NCBI GenBank assembly: GCA_016869075.1
Contig: VGEY01000010.1
Coordinates: forward strand, 1-51,431
Direction of reading: 5' to 3'
Length of the DNA stretch: 51,431 nt
DNA from: Alphaproteobacteria bacterium
Lineage (GTDB): Bacteria > Pseudomonadota > Alphaproteobacteria > Paracaedibacterales > VGCI01
Shown: in pieces, positions 27,483 through 36,090 of the stretch
Numbering within the stretch: position 1 is the first letter of the stretch
How the letters are laid out: every line of letters starts with the position of its first letter
Notes under the pieces: model-generated
What the model was told of the DNA's origin: nothing
Databases searched by the model: none
Seen by the model: the letters and a program-made list of their open reading frames with translations, nothing else
Translations under genes and position numbers: made by a program

Positions 27483-28034
27483 ATGGATAGCTTTGAGGTT
27501 AACAAAATTGCAGCAAGTCTATTGATTGCTCTTTTGGTCGCTATGGTTGGAAGCCTCTTGTCTGAGCATCTCCTTCACCACGAAAAATTAGAAAAACCAG
27601 CTTTTGTTATAGAAGGAGTTGAAGACACTTCTCATCCTGGGAATAAGTCTTCTGCAGATGAACCTCTTAAACCCATTACGCCTTTACTCGCTTCTGCGAA
27701 TGTTGAACGTGGTCAAACAATTGCAAAAAAATGCACGCAATGCCATACCTTTGAAAAAGGCGGCGCTAATAAAACTGGCCCAAATCTTTGGGGAATTATT
27801 GGCAATAAAATTGCCCATGCAGCAGACTTTGCGTATTCTTCTGGATTTAAGGAAAAAGGGGGAACGTGGGATTTTGAAAAGATGAATACCCTCCTCAATA
27901 AACCGCGAGATTTCGTAAAAGGCACAAAAATGTCCTTTGTTGGACTTAAAAATGATCAAGAACGAGCAGATGTCATTGCCTATCTTAATTCATTGAGTGA
28001 TACCCCTCAGTCTCTTACAGCTTCACTAAAATAA
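27483..28034 (+). CDS. Membrane-anchored class I cytochrome c (CycM type)
   Basis: An uncleaved N-terminal anchor (residues about 8-30, IAASLLIALLVAMVGSLLSE) holds the protein in the membrane. The periplasmic heme domain has the CxxCH site CTQCH near residue 86 and GPNLWGIIGNK after it, and the axial Met sits in GTKMSFVGL near 151. This fits CycM/cytochrome c-552, an electron carrier to cytochrome oxidase in alphaproteobacteria. Length 183. It is followed by the peptide-binding protein gene after 10 bases and may share its transcript, although the two have no known common role. Confidence 0.9.
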   Translation: MDSFEVNKIAASLLIALLVAMVGSLLSEHLLHHEKLEKPAFVIEGVEDTSHPGNKSSADEPLKPITPLLASANVERGQTIAKKCTQCHTFEKGGANKTGPNLWGIIGNKIAHAADFAYSSGFKEKGGTWDFEKMNTLLNKPRDFVKGTKMSFVGLKNDQERADVIAYLNSLSDTPQSLTASLK

Positions 28035-28044
28035 AGGATAAAAA

Positions 28045-29943
28045 ATGAAAATTTACTTTTATTGTGTCTTGCTTTTAGGCTCCATAATTCTCCAAACACA
28101 GGCTCAGACTTCACAATCAAATACCTCTCTCCCTACCCACGGTGTTTCGACGTTTGGTAAGTTGAAATACCCTGCTGATTTTAAAAACTATGAATATGTA
28201 AATCCTTCAGCTCCAAAAGGCGGTTCATTGCGATTAGGTTCCATGGGTTCATTTAACAGTTTAAATCCTTACATAGTTAAAGGAACGCCTCCTGCCATAA
28301 TCCTTCTTACGACAGCAACTCTGTTAGAAGAGGCTCGCGACCGTGCCGCGGAGTCTTATGGATATACCGCAGAATCTGTGGAACGCGCCCCAGATAATTC
28401 ATGGGTTATTTTTCGATTGAATCCCAAAGCTACATTTAGCAATGGCGATCCAATAACTGCAGATGATGTTATTTGGGTTTTTGAAACGTTACGTGACAAG
28501 GGTGCTCCCATGTATCGCACCTATTATAAGAATGTCAGTAAAACTGAAAAGCTAGACCCGCATACCATTAAATTCAGTTTTAATACAACCTCAAACCGAG
28601 AGCTTCCCCTTATTCTTGGTCAACTCCCAATCCTTTCAAAAAAATATTACATGACGCACCCATTTACTGAAACAAGCCTTGAACCAAGCCCTTCTTCAGG
28701 ACCTTATGTGGTCGAATCTATGCCTACAGGTCGTTCGATCGTCCTGAAGCGCGTAAAAAATTGGTGGGGAGAATCTGTACCCAGTCAAAAAGGTCGACAT
28801 AATTTTGATACAATCAAAGTGGATTATTATCTTGAAAATAATGCTCTTTTCGAAGGATTCAAATCGGGTCAATATGATTTGAGAGTTGAAAGCATTGCAA
28901 AAAATTGGGTTACCGCCTACACATTTCCTGCCTGCCAACAAAATTTAATTAAACGAGAAGAATTAAAATATTCAACATCATCAGGATCCGTTGGATTAAT
29001 TTTTAATACCCGCCGTCCTATTTTCTCAGATATTCGTGTAAGAAAAGCTCTGACGCTTCTTTTCAATTTTCCCTGGATTAATAAACATCTTTTCTATGAT
29101 CTTTACCAAAGAAACACCAGTTATTTCCCTAACTCCGATTTCGAAGCTACTGGGCTTCCTACTCAAGCAGAAAAAAATGTTCTTAAGCAATTTCAAACTC
29201 AGCTCCCTCCTGAAATTTTTAATGAGCCTTTTAGTTTGCCAAATCCTCAAGGTGAAGAGGACTACCGAATGCTTCAAGAACAGGCACAAAACCTTTTGAA
29301 AGAGGCTGGCTATGAAATTAAAGATCATGTTATGACAAATGTTAAAACTGGTGCTCCTTTTGTTTTTGAAGCTCTAATTTATGATAAGAGCCTAGAAAAA
29401 ATATTTCTTAATTTTGCTGTAAGCCTAAAGCGCCTCGGGATTGAACTTAAGCTTCGAAATATGGATCCCGCAGCTTATCAGGTTCGTGCAGATAATTTAG
29501 ATTTTGACATGATATATGTTGGAATAGGACAAAGCCCTAATCCAGGAAATGAACAAAGAGATTATTTTGGCACAGAAAAAGCCAATACTCCTGGCACGCA
29601 AAACTATGCTGGAATCCAAAATCCTATCGTTGATAAACTTATTGAAATTCTTATCAATTCCAAAAGTTATTCTGAACTCGTCACCAACGTAAAAACTTTA
29701 GATCGTGTTCTACTGAGCGGATATTATATGATTCCAGCATGGCATAGCGGAGTTGTTCGTCTTGCTTATTGGGATCGACTATCCAAACCATCTATACTCC
29801 CTAAATATATAGGTTTTGATATGACAACGTGGTGGTTTGATGCGGAAAAAGATAAGAAATTAAAGTCAGTCGCCGCGCAAAATAATGTGACAAATGGGAG
29901 ACAATCTTCAATTTGGAAAACAATTTGTAGCTGGTTTTCTTGA
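28045..29943 (+). CDS. Periplasmic oligopeptide-binding protein, YejA-like (ABC family 5)
   Basis: A signal peptide (MKIYFYCVLLLGSIIL, ending TQAQ) is followed by a family 5 solute-binding protein. YejA-type features are THGVSTFGKLKYPADFKNY near the start, then FNSLNPYIVKGTPP, FSNGDPITADDVIWVFETLR and a C-terminal NYAGIQNPIVDKLIE segment. YejA binds oligopeptides and microcin C for the YejBEF importer. No permease or ATPase genes lie beside it in this window. Length 632 is usual. The start follows an AAGGATAAAA stretch after the cytochrome c stop. Confidence 0.87.
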   Translation: MKIYFYCVLLLGSIILQTQAQTSQSNTSLPTHGVSTFGKLKYPADFKNYEYVNPSAPKGGSLRLGSMGSFNSLNPYIVKGTPPAIILLTTATLLEEARDRAAESYGYTAESVERAPDNSWVIFRLNPKATFSNGDPITADDVIWVFETLRDKGAPMYRTYYKNVSKTEKLDPHTIKFSFNTTSNRELPLILGQLPILSKKYYMTHPFTETSLEPSPSSGPYVVESMPTGRSIVLKRVKNWWGESVPSQKGRHNFDTIKVDYYLENNALFEGFKSGQYDLRVESIAKNWVTAYTFPACQQNLIKREELKYSTSSGSVGLIFNTRRPIFSDIRVRKALTLLFNFPWINKHLFYDLYQRNTSYFPNSDFEATGLPTQAEKNVLKQFQTQLPPEIFNEPFSLPNPQGEEDYRMLQEQAQNLLKEAGYEIKDHVMTNVKTGAPFVFEALIYDKSLEKIFLNFAVSLKRLGIELKLRNMDPAAYQVRADNLDFDMIYVGIGQSPNPGNEQRDYFGTEKANTPGTQNYAGIQNPIVDKLIEILINSKSYSELVTNVKTLDRVLLSGYYMIPAWHSGVVRLAYWDRLSKPSILPKYIGFDMTTWWFDAEKDKKLKSVAAQNNVTNGRQSSIWKTICSWFS

Positions 29944-30039
29944 CGAGAAAATTAAAATTGAGCCATAATTTTATTTGTTTTTGTTTAAAAGTGTGTTTAC
30001 GATAAGTGTGTTAGCCACATTTAAAAAGGAGACTGGGAT

Positions 30040-30597
30040 TTGATAAAAAATATTATATCTAGAGGATTACTTGCAGTTGTTGTCTGCGCAGGAGTTGCCG
30101 TAGCAGCTGTAATGGATCCAAATACACGTATGGAAAAAGTACGGGACTTATTTACTGAATATGGTCCTGACGCCTTCAAGTTATTACAAGGTCTTGACCT
30201 TGGTGGAACAGGAACAAGTGATAGCGGCAAAGGTGCGCAAGTTACCAATCGTGGTGATATTGCTGAAGTTGCAAAATCTGAAGACGGAAATTCGTTTGTT
30301 TTCTGTGTAGTTGATGGAAAATGGGCTGTTTATCCTCCTGAACCAATGAAAGTTGGATCAGATGCAATGACAGCAACAGATGCAAATGGAAGACCATTTG
30401 TAGCAACAATGATTACTGCTTTGCGAAACTCACCAACACCTGGCAGAGCACATCATGTTCGTTATGATGTTCTCACACCAGATGGACGAGTACAAGCAAG
30501 AGAGGCTACACTTTGGAAGAGTAGCGAGCTTTTGATGCGTAAAAATAATACTGGTAAAAAGTTCTTTTGTGGAACCTCTGTAAAAGCAAATCCATAA
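30040..30597 (+). CDS. Secreted single-Cache-like protein, 185 aa
   Basis: A TTG start at 30040 follows an AAAGGAG ribosome-binding site (30026-30031). A signal peptide (LLAVVVCAGVAVAA) is cut near residue 23. The remainder resembles a stand-alone single Cache domain type 2. A helix comes first (MEKVRDLFTEYGPDAFKLLQ), then strand FVFCVVDGKWAVYPPEP, the family-like ATDANGRPFVATMITALR segment and a C-terminal GKKFFCGTSV. Such domains sense small metabolites, usually as part of receptors. Here there is no membrane segment or signalling domain, so it may be a soluble binding protein. The domain assignment rests on pattern memory. A terminator follows. Confidence 0.7.
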   Translation: MIKNIISRGLLAVVVCAGVAVAAVMDPNTRMEKVRDLFTEYGPDAFKLLQGLDLGGTGTSDSGKGAQVTNRGDIAEVAKSEDGNSFVFCVVDGKWAVYPPEPMKVGSDAMTATDANGRPFVATMITALRNSPTPGRAHHVRYDVLTPDGRVQAREATLWKSSELLMRKNNTGKKFFCGTSVKANP

Positions 30598-30627
30598 TTA
30601 AGCTATCTATTACTAACTACGTATGAA

Positions 30628-30660
30628 ACAGCCACTCTTGTAAAAGAGTGGCTGTTTTTA
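30628..30660 (+). terminator. Intrinsic terminator of the Cache-like gene
   Basis: A perfect 12-bp stem (ACAGCCACTCTT and AAGAGTGGCTGT) closes a GTAA loop and runs straight into a T-run. Confidence 0.9.
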
Positions 30661-30752
30661 TACCGTCCATGCTTTTCTTTTGTGCTTTAGTTTGTATACA
30701 CGCAATTTATTCGTTTAAATATTTTAATGAAGAAGTAAAAGGAGTTTCTCCT

Positions 30753-32318
30753 ATGGCTGTACCGCACTCATCCAAATTAACCATTAATGCTTGGATAATG
30801 TTGTTTGTCATTGGGCTTCTTGTTTTCTTAATGAACATTGATTACACAGCAGTAAATCTTGCCTTAGTACCTATTTCTGATGAAATAGATGGGGATCTTA
30901 ATATTCTACAATGGCTTTTGAGTGGATATGTTTTGATATGGGCAGCCCTTGTTGTTCCTGCTGGTCGGTTCGCTGATATTTATGGAAAAAAATTCTCCCT
31001 GGTTTTAGGTGTCGCGATCTTTATATTAGGATCAATTATTGTGGGTATGGGAAGTGACGTACTTGTTTTAATTGCAGGACGTCTTATACAGGGATTTGGT
31101 GCAGCAGTTTTCTCATCCCCTGCCTATAGCATTATTTTTATCTCAGTGCCTCCTCAAAAACAAGGTATGGCTATGGGTTTTATTGGCGGAACAGCAGGAC
31201 TCGGCCTTGCCATAGGTCCAACCCTGGCAGGATGGATTATAAATAATATTGGGTGGCGTTGGCTTTTCTACGTAAATGTACCATTAGGACTTGTGGTAAT
31301 GATTGTGCTCATGATTTATGCTGCATCAGAAACAAAACCAAAAAACTCTCCCCCCATTGATTGGTTGAGTGTGATTCTCTTAATTTCAGGTTTTGGAACA
31401 TTTTTTTTCGCTTTAAATCAAATTGAAGCTTGGGGAATTTCGAATCCCCTTTTACTGGGGCTTGGCACAGGTGGTATTGCTCTTCTTGCTTTATTTTTCT
31501 ATAGAGATCGCAATCAAACCTTTCAAGCGCTCCCTCGAGAGATAATTAATAATAGATCTTTTATGAGCCTTGTTGTGGCATGTTTTATAACATCATATTG
31601 TTTTTCCCTTATTTTAATCATGATGAGTCTTTATTTGCAGAATACGCTTAAACTCACGAGCAGTGAAACAGGTATTTATTTTCTTTCCATGACATTAGCG
31701 CTCGGTTTGCTATCTCCTCTTGGAGGAAAGCTTGCAGATCATATGGATATCCGCATTCCTCTTACCCTCGGATTTGGATTTACGTTTCTTTCTCTCCTCA
31801 TCTTAGGTTTATTAAATGTGAACAGCAGCACAGTGATGGTTTGTAGCGGGCTTTTACTGGCAGGTCTCGGATTAGGAATAGGATTTCCTTCTATGAATAC
31901 AGGTATGTTCAGAGCGTTAAATCCTCAAGAAATTAACACGGGCTCTGCGGTTTTCACAATGTCTATGATGTTGGGAAATTCAATAAGTGTTATTATTTCA
32001 ACCAGTATTCTTGTCCTTTTTGGGCAGCCCCACCTTTTAAACTTGCTTGCAGAAGAAGGGCTCGCACTCACCACTGGGCAACAAAGTCATATACTGGGTG
32101 TATTGGGGCAAGTGGGACATTCAGCAGAACACCTCAAGCAATTTCCTGCTGATCAAATTCCCACTCTTTTAAAATTGATTGACCAAGCATTTTTGCATGG
32201 CTTTAGCATCACTTTATGGATTGGGATGTGTTTGAGTGCCCTAGCTGCAGGAATTGTTTTAAGATATTTGGGTAACCCAAAAAGCATTTCCTCAGCGAGC
32301 ATCAGTGCTATTCTATAA
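30753..32318 (+). CDS. MFS multidrug-type exporter (DHA2, 14-TM EmrB/QacA family)
   Basis: The permease has about 14 hydrophobic segments. DHA2 motifs seen are NIDYTAVNLALVPIS (motif D1-like), WLLSGYVLIWAALVVPAGRF then ADIYGKK (motif A), and GFIGGTAGLGLAIGPTLAGW (motif C, antiporter family). The frame is open to a GTG at 30648, but that codon lies inside the preceding terminator, so ATG 30753 with the AAAGGAG at about 30737 is preferred, giving 521 residues. It probably exports a toxic compound or metabolite by proton antiport; no partner EmrA-like adaptor is adjacent. Its last 11 bases overlap the convergent small gene at 32308. Confidence 0.88.
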   Translation: MAVPHSSKLTINAWIMLFVIGLLVFLMNIDYTAVNLALVPISDEIDGDLNILQWLLSGYVLIWAALVVPAGRFADIYGKKFSLVLGVAIFILGSIIVGMGSDVLVLIAGRLIQGFGAAVFSSPAYSIIFISVPPQKQGMAMGFIGGTAGLGLAIGPTLAGWIINNIGWRWLFYVNVPLGLVVMIVLMIYAASETKPKNSPPIDWLSVILLISGFGTFFFALNQIEAWGISNPLLLGLGTGGIALLALFFYRDRNQTFQALPREIINNRSFMSLVVACFITSYCFSLILIMMSLYLQNTLKLTSSETGIYFLSMTLALGLLSPLGGKLADHMDIRIPLTLGFGFTFLSLLILGLLNVNSSTVMVCSGLLLAGLGLGIGFPSMNTGMFRALNPQEINTGSAVFTMSMMLGNSISVIISTSILVLFGQPHLLNLLAEEGLALTTGQQSHILGVLGQVGHSAEHLKQFPADQIPTLLKLIDQAFLHGFSITLWIGMCLSALAAGIVLRYLGNPKSISSASISAIL

Positions 32319-32532
32319 TCTCAACGAGGGGATACTCTACTTCCTTAATGTTATCATGAGGATGCTCTCCTTCCTTACCTTCCACCTTTTCAATTAATTT
32401 CACGGTCTTATCCGTCAGCTTAAATTTGACGGACTTACCACCTAATGCATCAGTAAAAATTACATTGAATTTTTTCAAGAGTTTTTCTTTTGAATATCCT
32501 TTATCGTTCTTGGGATCATAGGAAATGTACAT
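32308..32532 (-). CDS. Small soluble protein of unknown function, 74 aa
   Basis: The product is charged and without leader or membrane segment, starting MYISYDPKNDKGYSKEKLL and ending EYPLVEIIE. Lys and Glu alternate in a strand-like C-terminus (VKFKLTDKTVKLIEKVEGKE). It follows the Cys-repeat protein gene by 16 bases on the same strand, so it may be co-expressed with it. Its 3' end overlaps the MFS gene on the other strand by 11 bases. Balanced codon use suggests a real gene. Family unknown. Confidence 0.6.
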   Translation of the reverse strand: MYISYDPKNDKGYSKEKLLKKFNVIFTDALGGKSVKFKLTDKTVKLIEKVEGKEGEHPHDNIKEVEYPLVEIIE

Positions 32533-32548
32533 TTTTCCATCATTTCCT

Positions 32549-33985
32549 TTAATAAGGATAATTTTTCATTTTTTGCTTCGAGACTAGGTGAGGTTCTATT
32601 TTACTTTTTGCCCTACTAGGTTTATATACTTCCTCAGGAGAGGTATATTCAATAATCGTAAGAACTCCTTCTAAAGTGCTCCCTTCTTTTTTAGGCGATT
32701 CTGATCCTTGGTTTTCTTTATGCTCCTTCATGTCCGTTTTTAAAGTAGTCTTATGGGGGTCTTGATGAGCCAATTTTTGATCCTTCTCAGCATCTATATT
32801 TCCCTTAGAAGTTGGATGACTAGTAGGAGAAGAAGCAATTTGCTCAGAGTCACTTTTCTTAATATCAACTTCTGGTGCTTTAGCTGTCCCAGAACCTGCT
32901 GAAGATGGAAGTATTGCTTTTTCTTCTTCTATTTTTTTAAGGGATCCTGATCCTTGTTGCTCTTTATGCTCCTTCATGTCCGTTTTTGAAGTTGTCTTAT
33001 GGGGGTCTTGATGAGACAATTTCTGATTCTTCTCAGCATCTACATTGCCTTTAGAAGTTGGATGACTAATAGGAGAAGAAGAAATTTGCTCAGAGTCATT
33101 TTTCTTCATGTCAACTTCTGGTGCTTTAGCTGTCCCAGAACCTGCTGAAGATGGAAGTATTGCTTTTTCTTCTTCTATACACTTTTTAAATACATCTCTT
33201 TGATCAGAACCAATGCACCATTTTGAACAATCTTCTTTATGAACATTATTATTGTGGCACGAGCCCCTTGTACATTTTTCCTTACACAATTTTGCTTTGG
33301 TTTCAGTTGATTCCCAATTTGCAGGAGGTTCGTTTTTGATACATTCCCTGAAAAGATTTATTTGATATGAATCAATACACCATTCGGCACAATTTTCTCT
33401 AAGCTCTTCACTGTGGTAACAGAAGCCTTTTAGACATTTTTCTTTACATAGTTTCGCCTTATCTTCAGTTGACTCCCATTTTGCTGGGGACTCATTATTG
33501 ATGCATTCACTGAAAGTATTTCTTTGATCAGAGCCAATACACCATTTAGCACAATCCTCTTTATGCTTTTCATTGTTGTGACAGGAACCTCTTAGACATT
33601 TTTCCTTACACAATTTAGCTTTAGTTTCAGTTGATTCCCAGTTTGCAGGAGGGGCCATGCCTGAAGGATTGTTCATTTTTGCAGTCAACTCTTTTGAATC
33701 ACTTGGTAGAGTGTTCATTTTTGCAGTCAACTCTTTTGAATCACTTGGTAGAGTGTTCATCGCTGCAGCTGCCCCCTTAAGGCAATCCTGCACAACGGTT
33801 CCGACCCCCCAGCAAATACTTTTGCACCTAGCGGTAATTTCTGCGCTGCTGCCACAATCTTTTGCATTACATTTATTCTTACAAAATTCCCCAGGGGTTT
33901 CTGCTCTGGCCTCATAGAATGCAAAGGAAAATAAAACCATTAGATAGGCGAGAAGTGCTTTAATATTTGATGCATACTTGATCAT
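32549..33985 (-). CDS. Secreted protein with repeated six-cysteine modules, 478 aa
   Basis: ATG 33985 is chosen over ATG 33991 because GGGAG (33995-33999) is nine bases away. A signal peptide ends at ARA. Four modules of pattern C-x3-C-x4-C-x9-C-x3-C-x9-11-C follow: one divergent near the N-terminus (FCKNKCNAKDC) and three close copies, each starting NWESTETKAKLCKEKC or similar and ending in KWCIGSDQR-like sequence. Six cysteines per module suggest three disulfides. Between the first and second module is a perfectly duplicated 14-residue unit (MNTLPSDSKELTAK). The C-terminal half is an acidic/Lys-rich low-complexity region built from an 82-residue tandem duplication. No known family recognised. 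It is likely exported, perhaps as a host-facing protein. Confidence 0.8.
   Translation of the reverse strand: MIKYASNIKALLAYLMVLFSFAFYEARAETPGEFCKNKCNAKDCGSSAEITARCKSICWGVGTVVQDCLKGAAAAMNTLPSDSKELTAKMNTLPSDSKELTAKMNNPSGMAPPANWESTETKAKLCKEKCLRGSCHNNEKHKEDCAKWCIGSDQRNTFSECINNESPAKWESTEDKAKLCKEKCLKGFCYHSEELRENCAEWCIDSYQINLFRECIKNEPPANWESTETKAKLCKEKCTRGSCHNNNVHKEDCSKWCIGSDQRDVFKKCIEEEKAILPSSAGSGTAKAPEVDMKKNDSEQISSSPISHPTSKGNVDAEKNQKLSHQDPHKTTSKTDMKEHKEQQGSGSLKKIEEEKAILPSSAGSGTAKAPEVDIKKSDSEQIASSPTSHPTSKGNIDAEKDQKLAHQDPHKTTLKTDMKEHKENQGSESPKKEGSTLEGVLTIIEYTSPEEVYKPSRAKSKIEPHLVSKQKMKNYPY
32697..33178. repeat. 246-bp tandem duplication inside the Cys-repeat protein gene
   Basis: Two copies of a 246-bp unit lie end to end (starting 32697 and 32943 on the plus strand). 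They differ by scattered substitutions, so the duplication is not the newest event. The period is a multiple of three, keeping the reading frame. Confidence 0.85.
33671..33754. repeat. Perfect 42-bp tandem duplication
   Basis: Two identical 42-bp units (starting 33671 and 33713) encode the same 14 residues twice, and a third partial copy begins after them. Perfect identity points to recent slippage or recombination and possible length variation between strains. Confidence 0.85.
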
Positions 33986-34123
33986 TTGCATTAACTCCCG
34001 TTTGAAACATTGTTAATACTAATTTTATTATAAAATTGTTAATTTACTTTTAATGACTATCAGTTTAGTAACTTACGAGAGATTTTAAGAATGGGAGTTA
34101 AAAAATGAAATTTGAGAGAGGAA

Positions 34124-34765
34124 CTATTTGTTAGGTAAATCTTTACCCACAATAATCTGTGCTATCTCTTTATGAATTGCATAGACAGATTGACCCGCGT
34201 CAACTACATGGCATCGATGAGGATTTTGGTTGGCAATTTTAATATACCCTTCCCGTATTCTCTGATGAAAATCCATATTCATTGATTCAAAACGGTTTTC
34301 GCTTGTGTGGCGCTTTAAGGCGCGCTCTACACCAATCTTTGGGTCAAGGTCAAATATGAAAGTCCAATCTGGTTGCCGTGAACCAATTACTGAATTATAG
34401 AGTTTGCTGATAAAAACACGGTCGACACCATGTCCATATCCTTGATAGGCCATTGTAGAATCAGCAAAGCGGTCACAAATAACCCATTTTCCATGCACCA
34501 AAGCAGGCTCAATGACTTTTTGCCAATGCTCAGACCGTGCAGCGTAAAGAAGAAGGACTTCGGTTATAGGATTCCACCGTTCAACATCTCCAGAAACCAA
34601 TAAGGCACGAATGAGCTCTGCCCCATCACTCCCTCCTGGTTCGCGGGTCAAAACAACTTCATGACCAAGATCAGAAAGATATTCAGCAAGCAAAGCAGTT
34701 TGCGTTGACTTGCCTGTTCCTTCTCCACCCTCAAAAGTAATAAATTTACCAAGTACTTCTGTCAT
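34124..34765 (-). CDS. tmk: Thymidylate kinase
   Basis: Tmk phosphorylates dTMP to dTDP for DNA synthesis. The P-loop is FEGGEGTGKSTQ near residue 13, the DR[YF] motif region is DRFADSTMAYQGYG near 96, and TREPGGSDGAELIR gives the substrate-binding segment. Length 213 is normal. It is directly adjacent to dacA (no gap) in the conserved alphaproteobacterial order rlpA-dacA-tmk. The usual next gene, holB, does not follow. Confidence 0.95.
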   Translation of the reverse strand: MTEVLGKFITFEGGEGTGKSTQTALLAEYLSDLGHEVVLTREPGGSDGAELIRALLVSGDVERWNPITEVLLLYAARSEHWQKVIEPALVHGKWVICDRFADSTMAYQGYGHGVDRVFISKLYNSVIGSRQPDWTFIFDLDPKIGVERALKRHTSENRFESMNMDFHQRIREGYIKIANQNPHRCHVVDAGQSVYAIHKEIAQIIVGKDLPNK

Positions 34766-36004
34766 TTAAGCCTTTCCCCAAATTAAATAGCTAAAGGAAT
34801 CTTTGATTCTCTTTATAAAGCTTGCTTTTCCAATAGAAGTGGAAGCAACAAGCGGCACTTCAAGCGCATAATCTGATGGTAACTTAACTATAAGCTTACC
34901 AATAACCGCATCTTTCGCGATAGGGGCCATAATGGGAGTATCATACTTAATATCCACCTTAATGCCCTTTTGGAAATTCTTTGGAAGGGTTACAACTACA
35001 TCCTCAGAAACTGTGGCCTGTACAAGACTATATTCTCCAAGCCATACGGGCAGAAAATCTACTGTTTCTCCACGTTTAAAGAGGGTAGTATTCTTAAATG
35101 TCTGAAGGCCCCAGGTCATCAATTTGAGTACTTCGTTTGCACGAGCTTGTTCTGAGGGAAGACCATTCACGACCAAAATTAAGCGGCGGTTACTATCCAC
35201 CACCGAAGCCACGATGCCATAGCCCCCAATATCAGTGTGGCCTGTCTTTATCCCATCGCATCCAACATTTTTATACAGAAGAGGGTTTCTGTTCCACTGA
35301 CGTATATTATTATAAATGAATTCCTTCAGGCCAAATAAGCTATAAAATTCAGGAAAATCAGTAAGAGTACGATGTGCAATAATAGCCAGGTCTCTCGCAG
35401 TCGTTAAATGCTCAGGATGTGGCCAACCACTGGCATTTTTAAAGGTCGTAAATTGTGCACCCATTTCTTGTGCTTTTTGAGTCATCTCATTTGCAAAGCA
35501 CTCTTCTGATCCACAGAGACCTTCAGCAATAACAACACATGCATCATTCCCTGATTGGATAATAATCCCTTTAAGCAAATCTTCAACACTCACCATAGCA
35601 TTTAAAGGAACAAACATTCTTGTCCCCTCCATACGCCATGCACGCTCACTGACGGGAAAAGTCATCCCCATTTGGAGACTTCCTTCTTTCAATTTTTCAA
35701 AAATCATGTAAGACGTCATAATTTTTGTCATAGAAGAAGGATACATAAGCTCATCAGCATTTTTTTCGAAGAGTACAACACCTGTCGCGTAATCAATAAG
35801 CAGCACTTGCTTTGCTATAACCTCGAAGGGTGGAAGCGAAGATGAATCTGGCTGAGAGGATGATTGTTGCTTTTGGACTAAATCTGGAGTGTGAGTTTTT
35901 ATATTTAATGCAAAACTGGGGTTTAAAACTCCTAGCATGATAACACTTAGCCCCAGCATCACAGGAGCCAGTCTTTTACAGTATTTATTTTTTAAAGTAT
36001 ACAT
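34766..36004 (-). CDS. dacA: D-alanyl-D-alanine carboxypeptidase (PBP5/6 type)
   Basis: This penicillin-binding protein trims the terminal D-Ala of peptidoglycan pentapeptides in the periplasm. The active-site motifs are SxxK in YPSSMTKIMTSY, SxN in QSGNDAC and KTG in DGIKTGHTD. The C-terminal PBP5 stalk domain is present. ATG 36004 is preferred over ATG 36031 because GGTGGAG precedes it by five bases; the leader then has a clear signal peptide (about 1-33, ending SFA). Length 412. It adjoins tmk and follows rlpA on the same strand, forming a cell-wall gene group. The presence of dacA shows the cell keeps a peptidoglycan wall. Confidence 0.94.
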   Translation of the reverse strand: MYTLKNKYCKRLAPVMLGLSVIMLGVLNPSFALNIKTHTPDLVQKQQSSSQPDSSSLPPFEVIAKQVLLIDYATGVVLFEKNADELMYPSSMTKIMTSYMIFEKLKEGSLQMGMTFPVSERAWRMEGTRMFVPLNAMVSVEDLLKGIIIQSGNDACVVIAEGLCGSEECFANEMTQKAQEMGAQFTTFKNASGWPHPEHLTTARDLAIIAHRTLTDFPEFYSLFGLKEFIYNNIRQWNRNPLLYKNVGCDGIKTGHTDIGGYGIVASVVDSNRRLILVVNGLPSEQARANEVLKLMTWGLQTFKNTTLFKRGETVDFLPVWLGEYSLVQATVSEDVVVTLPKNFQKGIKVDIKYDTPIMAPIAKDAVIGKLIVKLPSDYALEVPLVASTSIGKASFIKRIKDSFSYLIWGKA

Positions 36005-36090
36005 ATCGTCTCCACCACACCTCTTATGCACTTAGTGAAAGAACATAACGGAAAAAGTATCCATAAAGCACCAACTTTTTTATTGCTGAC

